Positions 23,647 to 35,335 of a stretch of DNA of 64,000 nt are shown in pieces (position 1 is the stretch's first letter; every line of letters begins with the position of its first letter). Source of the DNA: Agrypnia vestita (taxonomy: Eukaryota; Arthropoda; Insecta; Trichoptera; Phryganeidae); NCBI GenBank assembly GCA_016648135.1, contig JADDOH010023140.1, positions 124,001 to 188,000 of the forward strand, written 5' to 3'. The notes under the pieces were generated by a model. That model did no database searches, was not told the origin of the DNA, and worked only from the letters and a program-made list of their open reading frames with translations. Made by a program: the position numbers and the translations under genes.

Positions 23647-24006
23647 ACGAGTAACCCGAGAAGTTGAATTCGTTCTCTTTTGAATTCAGTCGGGTAGACA
23701 CGTCACATCGCGTTACTCTGATGAAGAAGCCCAGAATGGCATTATTTTTCCACGAATGAAAAAAAATCATTCGTTTAAAATATGACAAACCAAAATTATT
23801 GTGATTCAGTTTAAAGACGAAATTTTGATGCTCAAACCATTGATGCATGCACGCCTGCAAGAGACAGCCAGTCAAGATATTCTTCGGAAAATTCATCAAT
23901 TTCAAAAAATCATTCATCTCGCTTTTCTTGTCATCACGAGCCATGAGTTCAACTTCAATAATTTCAAATATGTTTTAATATACTTTGTAATACACACACA
24001 ATATGA
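23647..24006. other. AT-rich unassigned DNA
   Basis: An open minus-strand frame of 114 codons (23600-23944) overlaps the MITE end and has no domain. Nothing else was seen. Confidence 0.4.
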
Positions 24007-24072
24007 GTTATTAATTTACAACTATAGTTTCGAGAGGAGCAGTCCCTCTCATCATCAGGTATAGCTAATAAC
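24007..24072 (-). ncRNA. Hammerhead ribozyme of a Penelope-like element
   Basis: On the minus strand all conserved parts are present: CTGATGA, stem II with perfect 6-bp pairing GAGAGG/CCTCTC, GAAAC, a minimal stem III (AC-TATA-GT) and a GTT cleavage position. Stem I forms between GTTATTA (5') and TAATAAC (3'), plus an inner TAC/GTA helix. It lies 50-110 bases downstream of the GIY-YIG reading frame on the same strand, where Penelope-like elements are known to carry minimal type I hammerheads that process their RNA. It is the best-preserved ribozyme in the window. Confidence 0.88.
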
Positions 24073-24119
24073 TAACTTAAATACAAAATTTATCAATCTA
24101 ATTGGGTAGGTCAGGGGGG

Positions 24120-24695
24120 TCAGGGGGGCGCGCGGCAGGGAAGGGTATTTTTTTCGCCGAACAGCTCTAGGAGTGGTGAACTGGACTGAAATGTGATATT
24201 ATTTATTAATGTGTTTCCAGAATTTAAATTTTTTAGGATTTCAACGGTTTCCAAACTATTCATTATCCATCGTCTATGGGGAACCGAGTGGAGTAATTTT
24301 AATTTGTGACTATCGAAAGAATGATTGGTGTTAATTATATGATTGGCAAATTCGGAAAAATTGTTATTTTTTAAGCAGCGGCGATGTTCTTTTATGCGTG
24401 TATTTAAGTTTCTAGTGGTTTGGCCTATATACTTTTTGTCACAATCTCCGCAAGTTATTTCATATATCCCACTTTTTTCTAACATACCTATTTTTGTTTT
24501 TGAATTTAGAAGAATTTTACCAATATTATTGTTTGTGTAATAAGCTGGTCTAATATGAGTAGGGAAGCAATTTGTAATTTTATTAGAAATCGGACCATTA
24601 TAAAGAATTTTTCGCCAAAGTGTATTATCGGTGGTTTTAATATTTTTGCCTGAGTATAAATATGTTTCGATAAGTTTATAACATATTTGAAATTA
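24120..24695 (-). pseudogene. Penelope-like element, GIY-YIG endonuclease end
   Basis: The frame runs about 190 codons without an initial reverse transcriptase. The linker contains NGPISNKITNCFPTHIRPAY, then KSGIYEITCGDCDKKYIGQT with the GIY and YIG motifs at normal spacing and a CGDC cysteine pair. TRNLNTRIKEHRR supplies the conserved Arg and His, and a later SLETVEIL supplies a Glu at about the catalytic position. Penelope-like retroelements pair a telomerase-related reverse transcriptase with this endonuclease. The upstream frame is closed by a stop near 24700, so the copy is 5'-truncated or decayed and cannot be autonomous. Confidence 0.88.
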
Positions 24696-25784
24696 TAATG
24701 TTGCACCACGAAGTATCTGCCAAATCTTTCAATGATATCAACTTCAATAGTTTACCTCCGGATTTTCAATGCTTGATTATACTCAGAAAGATGAAGCATT
24801 TAGCGTTGATTCATCGTGGTAAAGGTATCTCAATTTCCATTTGTCATTCACAATCTCGTCATTATTTCTCATTCTGAGATATATAATCACCTCTCGGACG
24901 GCCTTGGTAGAATTCTTGGACCCCTCTCTTTGTCTTCGTATTACCATTTGAAATCATTATTTTATATACTTTTAATATGCTTTTTTAATAAGATTATCAA
25001 GATTTCTGTATAACAATTAATTATTTACGGCACTTGTGAAATATGTACCCTGCAAACTACAATAGTTAAAAAAAAAAAAAATTAAAGTAGTTAAAGCTAC
25101 AAAACTTGATTAAATAGCAGGGATAATTTATTTTACGGAGTAATTATACAACAGGTTAGGCATTTTTTCAGGACCTCTTGCATGCCACAGTACATGTGAT
25201 GTGTAAAATTCGCGGCATACTTACAATGATTGTCTGGTCTAAATATGTATGTACGTACATAGGTTAATTTAAATTCTCTTTCAATTTCAATATATTTCAA
25301 TATATATATTGCAATATATCTCTTGAGCTATTATCATTAAATATTATTGGTGGAATATGTAAAAACACAACTTTTGAGTAACATAAATTTGAGATACATT
25401 CGCTGAATATTACAAATTTATTCGCTGTGATACAAGTCAAATAAAATGATTTTAAACCGAGCACAAATTTGAATCAGATTTTTATTTATAATTTATTTTA
25501 TATATATATTTTTTTTTTGCAGGATTTTAATGATACAAATCACGGGACATAATAATTGCAGGATTTAAAAGCTGAAAATTCATAAATAGAACACCATTTG
25601 TTTTTTTAAATTGACTTTATCAGCTTAAACCTAAAATAAAATAATATTACAAAAATGTGAAGACTGTATAATTTGATGGCGACCCTTGCGTGTTGCGCGA
25701 TGATTGCGTGTCGCACTCTAATTATCTAAAGTTGTAATTCCAACGTAGTTTCAGCAAGTTACGGATAGACAGACAAAGAAATTA
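24696..25784. other. AT-rich unassigned DNA
   Basis: It may include older upstream Penelope sequence near 24.7-24.9 kb, but no reverse transcriptase motif is readable. A short TA-rich tract lies near 25.3 kb. Confidence 0.35.
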
Positions 25785-25990
25785 TTAGATTTAAATTTTA
25801 CGTATGACTTGTATCAAAGCGAATGAATTTTTAATATTCGATATAAATTACTTTCATGGTAATAGGTATAATGTTTTACAAAAGATATGCACATTGAAAA
25901 AATGCACACTTTTATGTCGCTTGTTTCCGTAACTGTTGACATTTCACTCAAAGAATATGCCTTCTACGAGATAATCTGTAGATTAATGTA
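25785..25990 (-). repeat. M1 family repeat, copy 5
   Basis: GTATCAAAGCGAATGAATTT and ATATTCGATATAAATTAC are the complements of the interior of the 6.9 and 35.4 kb copies, followed by the GAAAAAATGCACACTTTTAT segment. The end repeats are not clear. Confidence 0.45.
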
Positions 25991-26879
25991 CATATGTACT
26001 TAAATTGAATTAATACTAGTCATATTTTTATTTTCATATCACATTATAGCAGGGTATGTTTTAATTTTTAAGTACACATTTCTTTTTGAAGTGTTATTAT
26101 TATTATTACAATTTATTTGGTGATTGTAAAAGGTATCCTTCGTTGTTCTCCTTGGGGTTTAGGTTAGTGAGCGCTTTTGTATCAGGATGCATTTATTCCT
26201 TTGTGCACCAACTTACGCAAGGTCTGTGCGCAACGCAATACACCTGTCTCACATGTGCAACCATTATATGAGAGATGCAGCTGTTGGGGAGTATTACGCA
26301 CAGATGTTTCTCACTGTGGATGGCCTGTCCTTGGGTTTAATGCCGACCTAATAAAGGTCTTCAAGACCGTGTGTTCTCTTTTTTAAATAGCGTTATTTAT
26401 TCTGCGTGAGGCAGTTTCTCCACATTCGTATTGACAGTGGATATTTACAATTCACGTACAATACATTAATTCTTCTTTTCCGCTTGGATTTCGAGGTTCT
26501 TCTAAGCATATTTCACAACCTCTCACGGCGAGATTAAATAGTCGATTTACATTTTTTCGGTATCGTCTAAATGTTGAAGGACCTTATTTTTTTACGTAAA
26601 TCTTGCCGGAGAGAAAGGGAAGCTGTTTCGTATATACACAATATTCTCTCTGAAAAGTAGAAAAGAATATGTATACGTAGATTTTACTGGATACTTACGC
26701 CTTAAAAGTTCCAAAAATCGCAACAATTATAGCGTATATTTAAAAGTCTCGGTTATTAATAAATGGGTTATGGGTTAATAATAAAATACATAAAATTAAA
26801 TGTAAAATAACTTCTTGATATCATCGAGGATTATTACTTATTAAACTTAGATAACCGCGTTTTAGGACAGCAATCTAAC
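25991..26879. other. Unassigned DNA
   Basis: No gene or matched repeat. Frames of 61-69 codons near 26.1-26.4 kb have no domain. Confidence 0.45.
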
Positions 26880-27135
26880 AGTTATGAACTAAATATGAAA
26901 AAAAAATTGCATGATGGAAATCCAAAATGCTTAAAAAATAAAATTAAATGTATCATAGATATAAATGGACATAATACAAGACAAGAAATGCAAACGAAAT
27001 AAGAATTCTAAATAGAAAAAAAGTTTACATTACAAAATACTAAAGGAATAAAATAATCTACCAGATGACGTAAAAAAACAGAGAAATATCAATATGTTCA
27101 AGAACAAATGAAGACTTCGCATCACAGCATAAAAT
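26880..27135 (+). pseudogene. Decayed LINE C-terminal fragment
   Basis: Around 27050-27110 the plus strand reads NNLPDDVKKQRNINMFKNK, separated by stops. This resembles the FNNLPTDIKKIDDLQQLKKK end of the LINE at 63.3-63.9 kb and similar Jockey/CR1-group termini. Assignment rests on this short block only. Confidence 0.45.
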
Positions 27136-27414
27136 AATTATTATACAAAAGTGAATATATGCGTGGTTAATACAAGATATTGATAACATTTTATTATTGA
27201 CTAAATGAACATATAAATAAAAAATAGTTAAAAACATAAATATGAAAGTGTAAATAAACTAAAATTTTCTGGTAATTATTTTCAATAAAAATAGGAAAAT
27301 GTGGTGGCTTCTTAGGGGGGAGTAATAATTTGTTGTTGTCGCGTTGTTGTTGGCGTTGTTTTGTTTTTATGAAAAGTAATGGTAAATAAAACAACGCTTG
27401 TAAATGATTGTAGT

Positions 27415-27480
27415 GGAATTGGAACCCTCGATCTTTATTATCGGGCAGGCGTCCTAACCACTCGGCTACACGAGTCAAAT
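27415..27480 (-). repeat. tRNA-like SINE head
   Basis: The minus strand reads GTGTAGCCGAGTGGTTAGGA (A box and D-arm like tRNA-Ser/Leu) and GAGGGTTCCAATTCC (B-box-like). The presumed acceptor strands do not pair, so this is not a functional tRNA and is better read as a SINE head or tRNA pseudogene. Confidence 0.5.
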
Positions 27481-28119
27481 GACTTTGTAAAAATAACCTG
27501 CAGTAAAATAACCATAAGGTTGTTTCGTTACATATACACATCGTTTGTGCACACAATATCTCGCATGCGTGGTTTCAATTTATTTTTTGTTTCTGCATCC
27601 AAAACGAGCCTTCCAGTCGACCATAGCTCCATTCAAAATAATCCTGCTTTGTTCTCCGTAGGAGCCCATTTTTTACTGCTTCCCGCGTGTTGATTTTCAT
27701 TTATGAATATTTGGTTTAAACTGTTGCTAACCACATTTAATCACCAGTTTCGCATATTTTTCCTTTTATCATTATGTATTTTGGGTATTTGTTTCAATAT
27801 AAATAACCACCCTTTTTTCAACCTTCCTAAGACGTGATGGTCAGTTAATCGATAAAAAAACCTCTGCACCTTCAAGAGCTCTACATCCCAGACAACTTGA
27901 ATGGAAAACGCCAAATTCTTAGGTCAGCCTCTACTTCAGCCGCGAAAGGATTGTAGAACCAATCAACTAGTGGCGAATTAATGAATGATATTTTACGGTG
28001 GCAGGCTTGGAACTCTCTTTCCTCAGTAATATGGAACGGTGCATAGTTTTAAAAAGAAACATAGTTTTAAAAAAGACGGAAAATGCAACTTTTTGAAAAA
28101 TCATTTCCACAAGTACACA
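27481..28119. other. Unassigned DNA
   Basis: No supported feature. Confidence 0.45.
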
Positions 28120-28532
28120 TTTTAAATGCACACTTGTGTGCAGGGTACATAATGTAAAATTATACAGAGACGAACTAAATCCTTTTTTGGGCGAGAGGAT
28201 TGAAATACATCGGAATTATACCCCCCTCCCCCCCGCGCTTATATTTATAATGCAATTTATTTCTTGCATAATTGAATACCCTAGTAAGCAAAACATTTTT
28301 TACAATTGATGTTGTCGACAAACCGAGTCTCTTCAAGTAAAAGCATATTTTTGTAATAAAGCGCGACTTATTTGCTAAGACATCCTACTTTATACGAGTA
28401 ATTTGTTTGACCTTTTCATAATTGTTTCAAAATTTACTAGCATTTTTTAAACAAGTCAAACGTTTTGAAACCAGACCGTGTACCAAGAAATTTATGCTAA
28501 TTCATGTCTATATATTTTGGTGGTCTTGTGGT
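28120..28532 (+). repeat. R1 family repeat, copy 2
   Basis: It contains TTTGTAATAAAGCGCGACTT, GTTTGACCTTTTCATAATTG and the terminal TTCATGTCTATATATTTTGG, in the same order as at 40.1-40.6 kb. A C-rich run near 28220 is private to this copy. Confidence 0.65.
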
Positions 28533-28785
28533 GTAGGACTAAACAGTTTTCACAAAAAATGGCACGATATAAATCATCCATGTTTATTGTAAATCTAGGG
28601 CTATGGGTACAGTTATCACAGAGAATGGCGCGATATAGGTCGTCCACATTTATTCTAAATCAACGCTAGTAAATTTTGCCAAGAAAATTTGATAAACGCC
28701 TTCCAGTTTTATACGGCTGAAGCGCTCAGACTGTCGCGAGGAGATGCGGGCAGCGCGCAGCACCGCGCTGGATGTATTATATATA

Positions 28786-29440
28786 TCGACGGCTCCTACG
28801 TATAATATCGTAACCCACAAATCGACGATTTTTAGTTTTTTGTGTTTTTCATATGTATTTAATTATATCTTTATCTCCAAGAAAGAAAGAAAATATTTTG
28901 CAATAAATAACGTTTTTTTCGGACGTATTTTATCGTATCTCAAACAATCACATATTTTTTACGAAGTATACTATCGTATGTAACACTTACGATAACATAC
29001 GTTGGAAAATAACATAAAATAATTATCGTATGTAACACTTACGATAATATGCGTGAGAAAATAACATAAGAAAATTATCGTATGTAACACTTACGTTATT
29101 TTACGTCGCGTCTTTTCCGAAGTAAAATGTTGTAAGTCATTTATACGATATTTTACGTGGCGTCTTTTCCGAAGTTAAATGTTTTAAGTCATTTATACGA
29201 TATTTTACGTCGCGTCTTTTCCGAAGTATAATATCGTATGTGCATTTCTACAAAAACCTTTAATAATTTCGACTTTTTTGTGATTATTTATGAAACTACA
29301 GTATAAAGTAAGATATTGAAACGAAATTTAAAAAAAATTGGGCAATATTTAGATTTATACGGGACGAAAATATGTTCAAATCGTTCTCCTGTAAAATTGA
29401 ATTTTGTGGGTTACGATATTATACGTAGGAGCCGTCGATA
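28786..29440. mobile_element. Terminal-repeat element with internal tandem arrays
   Basis: The left end reads CGACGGCTCCTACGTATAAT through ATCGTAACCCACAA (28789-28822). The right end (29402-29441) is its near-exact inverted copy, giving terminal repeats of about 35-40 bp. Inside are two tandem arrays: about three units starting ATCGTATGTAACACTTACGA near 28970-29095, then three units around CGCGTCTTTTCCGAAGT near 29105-29230. No transposase is present. Superfamily unknown. Confidence 0.75.
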
Positions 29441-29889
29441 TATTGATGTTATTTCCTCTAATGGAAGGTGCGGCGTGTCGCGAGCGGTGAGCGGCGCTCG
29501 CACGCCGCGCACACAGGTGGGCGATCTTCTGTGACCCCGTATACCTGCCCCGGCCGGCTCCCATTATTCCGGCGCATCGGGAACAAAAAACGCGGACCGG
29601 CCATATATCGGATGCCCGCAAAAAATCGGGATCGCCAGCCTCCACGCTTCGCGGTCTGTCACATCGAATCTCTCCTTATTATATATATACGGCACGGTGG
29701 CTGGCATTGTGCCCTGCGCGGGGCCTGAAGATCCGCACAAATGATCTTTGTGTCCGCGATATCCCACTATTGCGTGTTCCCAAATATTGCGAGGTTTCAA
29801 GGTACGCGCGACCTTGAATGGGGAAAATTGGGCGTCAGGCGTAAGTCCCGTCGGTGTGCCTGCGTATGTAGTATACGTGAAGCATTAAA
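29441..29889. other. GC-rich unassigned DNA
   Basis: CpG-rich between the two mobile elements. Frames of 72-89 codons on both strands have no domain. Confidence 0.35.
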
Positions 29890-30624
29890 GGTACAGATAC
29901 ACATGCTTCTTTACTGGCATGCTAATGAGCATGCTACTAATAAGCATGCCCTAACAACTGTACACACTTGCTCATTACTGGCATGCTTATTAGTGGCATG
30001 CTCATAAATAAGCATGCCCAAAGCTAACAATCAAACACACATGCTTATTAGTGGCATGCTCTTGTCATAGAATAGAGACGCTCTTGTTCAAAATGGAAAC
30101 TTTGCAAACTGAAATAGAAAATTCAAGTGAACCAATAAATCAAAAAAGTTCCCGAGTTTCCATCCGCACATTTTTGATTTTAGTTTATATAATTTTTATT
30201 GTAAGATTTGAATCATTCATGCCTATTAATAAAGTTTCGTAAACATTATTTCTCACTATATTATTTTTACACAACGGTGACCGAGTATTCCGCAGACATT
30301 CGTGATTCCTATAATAATAAGTCACGAAAAGTAATGTTTGAGAAGATCGCATCGATAATACTAGCCGCGAAGCCCGCGAATGACATAAGCATGCTCATAA
30401 ATAAGCAAGTCTGTTCACACATGCTCCAAAGATACCCCTTTTCTATGGTGAATGACAGTGGCATGCTTATAAATCAACCGGCGGTTGATTTTTGAGCATG
30501 CCACTAGGTGGCATGCTCATTTCTAGCAATGTGCGTACACACATGCCATTAATAAGCATGCCACTGTCAAAGTCGATACTGCGCATGCTCACGTGCCACT
30601 AAAGAAGCATGTGTATCAGACGCC
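29890..30624 (+). mobile_element. GCATGC-rich element, copy 1
   Basis: The left end is GGTACAGATACACATGCTTC and the right end, read inward, GGCGTCTGATACACATGCTT, so the termini are inverted repeats that diverge at positions 4-8. Thirteen GCATGC hexamers are grouped in the first 170 bp and last 250 bp, mostly as AGTGGCATGCT or AAGCATGCC. A random 735-bp stretch should hold fewer than one. Such subterminal arrays usually serve as transposase-binding sites. A small frame lies between the arrays (30051-30242). No transposase was recognised. Copies 2 and 3 lie at 44.2 and 51.6 kb. Confidence 0.8.
30051..30242 (+). CDS. Small ORF of the GCATGC-rich element, copy 1
   Basis: A 63-codon frame starts in a subterminal repeat (the ATG is inside GGCATGCTC). 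It has an N-terminal MACSC, a polar middle with SSEPINQKSS, and a hydrophobic stretch TFLILVYIIFIV that could span a membrane. It is conserved in length and sequence with 44319-44510 and, except for loss of the stop, 51810-52064. Function unknown. Because the copies are all similar in noncoding parts too, the frame may simply be inherited rather than selected. Confidence 0.3.
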   Translation: MACSCHRIETLLFKMETLQTEIENSSEPINQKSSRVSIRTFLILVYIIFIVRFESFMPINKVS

Positions 30625-31977
30625 TAACGCGCACACTGCTTGCACATTTTAAATTTTATTTTTAGTGAGACTAACAGGAATGCCAGAAACAAAAATCACA
30701 AAAAAAAAACAATACATTACTTGTGGCGTACACTTATTAAAACTCAACCCAATATCCAAATTACAACATCTAAGAGAATTATCATAAAAATAAATCATTT
30801 ATATTATTCACTTGTTATACTTAGGTATACACTTCTACACCACGCATATCGATGAAATCAGCTGTTTCAAGTAATATAGTCACAAATGTATTATTTCGGA
30901 GATAAGTTTATAAAACTCCATAATCGCACATATGGGAATAAAAAAACTTCTTTTTTTAGTTCTATATTTTTAATTTTTTGACGCGTGTTTCGCCTTATGG
31001 GGGCATTAGCAATCTAAATATTTTAACATTCAACAACATGTATGTACATGAAAACTATTGAAAATGTTCAAGGTATAAATACAAGTTATCTAATGTGTTT
31101 GTTCTCCATTACCATCACGTGACCTTTAATTCGCTAATTGATAAGAGCTCATATGTTTACACATCAATCCCCCAAGTCCCGCCACTCACACATTTAAAAA
31201 AAAACTGGATCTTTGTCGCTGCCCCCCGGTCGAGAAAACACAATAAGTCTATATATTATAAATTGCCTTATGCATCCTGTGGTAGTAATATACTTTGTCT
31301 TTATTGACTATTATAAAAAACACCTACGTAGCGGATTCATATGATTTTTTCTTAGTGGCAAATATAATGTATTGACCATATATGGGATAAAAGTTTTGTA
31401 AAAAACTAATTTTAAATGTACCTACTGAGTTCCAGATTTTATGTATCTATCCCTCCCAAAATCTCGTTTCCCGCATATCTTCCGTGATACCTGTAACGAG
31501 TGACATGAATAGCATCTTCGATAATCATCTAACAAAAAACGCTCTTCGTGTTTAAAAAAAATTCGGAAAGATAAACGTGAAAAAAGTGATATTTTATCAG
31601 AACAAGATGCATGTAGGTAAAAACTCAATTTTAATTATTTGACGTTAAAGGTTCAATACCTAAACTAATTTACATACTTAAATTTAGATGAACGTTGAAT
31701 AGTTGAATGGTAACTTAAAGTATGGCTATTGTAGCAAATCGCTAAAGTATTTGTTTTATGTATTTAACAATGTTCTTGAACTGTAAAAATAGCGTGTAAT
31801 ATGTGTGAATGCCTGGTATGGAGAAGTTTACTATTTTTTTCGGTGAATAGAAATGAAAATTTGAGTAAAATTGGACCAAAGTCTGAAAGTAAAATTAGGA
31901 TATCTCAAAAACTAACGAAGTTATAGAATTTTTAATTGGCGTTCATGAATAATTTTGTTCCGTCCGGTGAAGTCGTA
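30625..31977. other. AT-rich unassigned DNA
   Basis: No gene. A decayed hammerhead core is listed at 30960-31010. Confidence 0.45.
30960..31010 (-). ncRNA. Degenerate hammerhead-like motif
   Basis: The minus strand reads GCTAATGCCCCCATAAGGCG followed by AAACACGCGTC. Spacing, the CC/GG stem II and the GAAAC fit a hammerhead, but CTGATGA has become CTAATGC, so it is probably a dead Penelope-type copy. Confidence 0.4.
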
Positions 31978-32051
31978 TGACGTCATCTCTCGTACCCGGT
32001 GAACATCGCGACTCGCGCTCCGGCGCCCGGCTATGCGGACGCGTGACGTCA
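31978..32051. promoter_or_regulatory. Paired CRE-like sites in a GC-rich patch
   Basis: TGACGTCA occurs at 31978-31985 and again at 32044-32051 with GC-rich DNA between, inside AT-rich surroundings. Two full bZIP consensus sites within 75 bp suggest a regulatory element, but no gene is near enough to assign. Confidence 0.35.
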
Positions 32052-32754
32052 CAGTCGAGGAGGTCAATCATTCCGCGCTAAAATACGCTAACTTTAATAT
32101 TCTTTTTCTCTGTTATTTATCGACAGATTTCAACAGTTTTTTTTTTCACCAATTTATTAGTTTTGGTCTATATTTTAGTTAAATGTTACAACATTATATT
32201 ATCAGGACTATGAAACTTCTCCTTGATTTATCGACTTATCCCGTCTGGACACCATCCAGTCGGTATTAGTTTTACAGCTGGAAATGCTGGACGGCCTGTG
32301 TTAGCAGGATATCGTAAAACAGTTCCATTACAGTAGAATATGCCCCTATAAACACCTTTCTGGAAACAACTGAGTCTGTAAATCAATCTAAAGTACCGCG
32401 GGCGTGTGCCACGTCGAGCACCTGCCGGAATGACCAGCTCGAGCAGATGTAAACTTAAGACATGGGGGTAGGGGAGAGAAACCTGATATCATAGCGTATG
32501 GGATACTGATATCTTAGACGCAATGTGTGATATCCAAATTACTAAAAATTTATAAATTTTCATTATAAATTCAAAGGCTTTTGGGCTATACACTGACATG
32601 CTTACGTTGATACAATATCTTGAAATCCGATCGAAGTATAGATGCTCATATGCAGTGGACCCTTAATATTCGCCATTAATCCGTTCCCGAGGGAAAGATG
32701 AATATCAGAAAGGACGAATAAGAGACGAATTTTTCCCATATGAAATAACTAAAA
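32052..32754. other. Unassigned DNA
   Basis: No supported feature. Confidence 0.45.
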
Positions 32755-33090
32755 ATAGTTACTTACTTATCATCACGCCGTTTCCCCGTGGGGGCAGGCA
32801 GAGAGGATAGAACGCCATACTCTTGTACTGACATACAACTCTCACCTCATCCACATTCATACATATTCGCATACAAGCTCGACGGTTGTTGAGACTTCTA
32901 ACGGGACCATCTTCCAGTATCTGGTTAATCTGGTCATGCCACGTCTTCCGCGGTCGCCCTCTCTTTATGGCGCCGTCAACTCTCGCATTACATTTGCCCT
33001 GTTTTAATTCTATGAATTATGTAAGATCAGCTTTATATTCATTCATAATGTATTCATTCTTTACTCTATCATAAATGGATTTGCCACACA
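32755..33090 (-). pseudogene. RTE-like LINE 3' end, copy C
   Basis: It carries a plus-strand TTACTTACTTATCATCACGC end, then the same CACTCTTGTACTGACATACA, CCACATTCATACATATTCGC and CCACGTCTTCCGCGGTCGCC blocks as 21.7 and 56.4 kb. An internal deletion follows TTTATGGCGCCGTC, and the last part (ACTCTATCATAAATGGATTT) rejoins the family. Frame broken. Confidence 0.7.
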
Positions 33091-35335
33091 TACGTTTAAC
33101 AAAAAAAAAATCACTCGGAAATCATCAGAAATACATTAACATTACGTATTAATCACTACGTATTGATTGATGCTTTATCATTACGACAGAGATTTAGTCA
33201 TCTTGATGTCGTAAATATACTCCAGGCCTACATAAATAATATTTCAACAACAATTTCAAGGGACTCAACTCTTAAATTGTCAAAAAGATAAAATCTAAAA
33301 TTATTTCTTTAAAGAATGCTCCAAAAAAATAAAATAGTAAACAAGAGTTGATGCGCGCATTTCGCTAAACGCGTACATTTAGGGAAGGCTGTTTATTTAC
33401 GAGTACAAGTAATCCCGCGCGCCTGGTTCATCCAATTTTTAGCAAAAAAGACATAAATTTAGTCGTAATGACTCGTGTTTTGAAAATACTCCGGACCTAC
33501 GTATTTTTTCGCATTCTCGAAATATTCATCCGCTGAAAAATATTTCATGTACAAAATCCAAAGTGGAATGCCACTTGCCGCGCTGGGCAAACACAAGCCT
33601 TGCTGGTCGCAGCGCATAGTTCAAGCTGTTGTGTTGTCTATTGTATCGTACAAATGGTTCATCAATGCATCCCGTGATCTAATTTCCCCAGTTCGCCCAC
33701 GTCGAATGCAATTGGTCGGTGCATGCGGTGCAGTCTAACTCGAAGGCTGTTGCCCTCGAAGCTCTTGGCGTACGTGTGCACCTACAGCTGTAGAGTGCAT
33801 CCTGCCGTGTCTGGTTCAGGATACAGGGTCACTCAGGTTGGGAAAATCGTTAGAACTTGTTTGATTTCTGAATATCGTTTTTAGTTTTAAAGAAGCCCGG
33901 TGTGAGATTGTTTCGTTAAGGGGATAGTTAAGGCATCAAAAGATTTAAATATATTTTTTGACATCACTTTCGCACATACATTATTCGTTTTATTAAAATT
34001 ATTTATTACATGCATTGCTTAAAATTTTTAATCAAAAAATATTTTGGAGATTTCAAAATGGCGGAGTCATGTGCTGTCTCGCAATGGTCCTTCTCCGTGA
34101 CGTGCGCAGTAGTTGGTGGAGATAATCGTGTCGTCAGGGTTTGAACGAAACGTTGATTTTTTTTTTTAAATGATTTAAAGTCTATGATTAGCATATTGAA
34201 AAAATATTCTTTTTTTTTCCTGATAAAACGTAGTTAAAACTCATAAAAAGCGAACGGCGCATTTTATAGAAAAACAATCGTATGCTTCAACATAGGTAAT
34301 GTCATTAGTATTATGTGTGCAACATTTGAACACAATCGGCCCAATAGTTTTTATATTAATTTAAAGAACACATTCTTATTGTAAAGTTGCAATTTCATAA
34401 CAAAGTTCTTTGAATTTTAAAACTAAATTTATTGATCAATTAGAAAGACATACCGAAAAATCAAATCAACAAAAAACTACCGGACAGCTACCGGGTGCTA
34501 CAAAAATTGCTTAAAATTGATATATGTTAATCAATTAATAGAAATGAGACTTACAGATAAGGTCGACGGAAAGGTACGAGGCTGATGTGGCATAATGGTA
34601 ACGCACCTTCCCGGATAGATAGGGGATAGGGGATTTGATTTTTCTGTATGCCTTTCTAATTGATTAATAAATTTGCTAATAGTTTTTGATGATATATTTT
34701 CTCCGCCAGTCTGAAAAAGGGAGCTTCGAGAAAAACACAAAAGAATAATGAAATTCTTTTAAACATTCACCTACCACTCCTTCAAATTGCAACTTGCAAT
34801 TTTTAATCAAGTTAACTAAAGTTTAAACTCAAATTATTTATTCGCTACAAGATAATTTTTAAATGTCAAGGTGGTGTTTATCTCTTAGGAGAATTTTGAT
34901 CCATAATATTTGACCCTGTTTCGCAGTTCCAGCATAAGTTTAACAAAGCTCAGCTGACACATTGATATTCGTACAAACGTTGCAAAGCCTTCTTTTAAAC
35001 GTGGTTTTGTGCAAAAGAATTCGAAAAACCGAGCCTATGTAATGTCTGGGCACAATGGCGGCTGCGATCAGAAACGTGGGCAGCATCGTAGCGGAAGAGC
35101 AATTGAAAAGGAACCCATAATAATGGGTCTGCAGACTTTGAAGGTAGGCAAAACCAGAGCCGAATTTGGAGAGGAGGCTAGAGCCTTTTTTCTAGTATCG
35201 GATATAATTAACATTAGGCACGCGACGTTTTGGACTGCTAACGCTACCTCATTGCTCTGCTAAAGGTGTACCAGGCCAGCTGGGCAAAATGTTTTGTCAG
35301 TCCCCCGAATGTATTGAAATAATTTTTGTAATAGA
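33091..35335. other. Unassigned DNA
   Basis: Open frames at 33547-33738 (63 codons) and 35009-35263 (84 codons, basic) have no recognisable domain. No matched repeat. The stretch is mostly AT-rich with a mild GC rise at 33550-33840. Confidence 0.4.

Noticed and set aside
27415..27480. Functional tRNA gene
   Set aside because: A and B boxes are present, but the putative acceptor strands do not pair and the B box departs from consensus. Treated as a SINE head or tRNA pseudogene.
34590..34640. tRNA-like string GATGTGGCATAATGGTAACGC
   Set aside because: The A-box-like match has no B box at the right distance.
35009..35263. 84-codon open frame
   Set aside because: Basic product without a domain, no repeat relation and no splice or poly(A) context that supports it.
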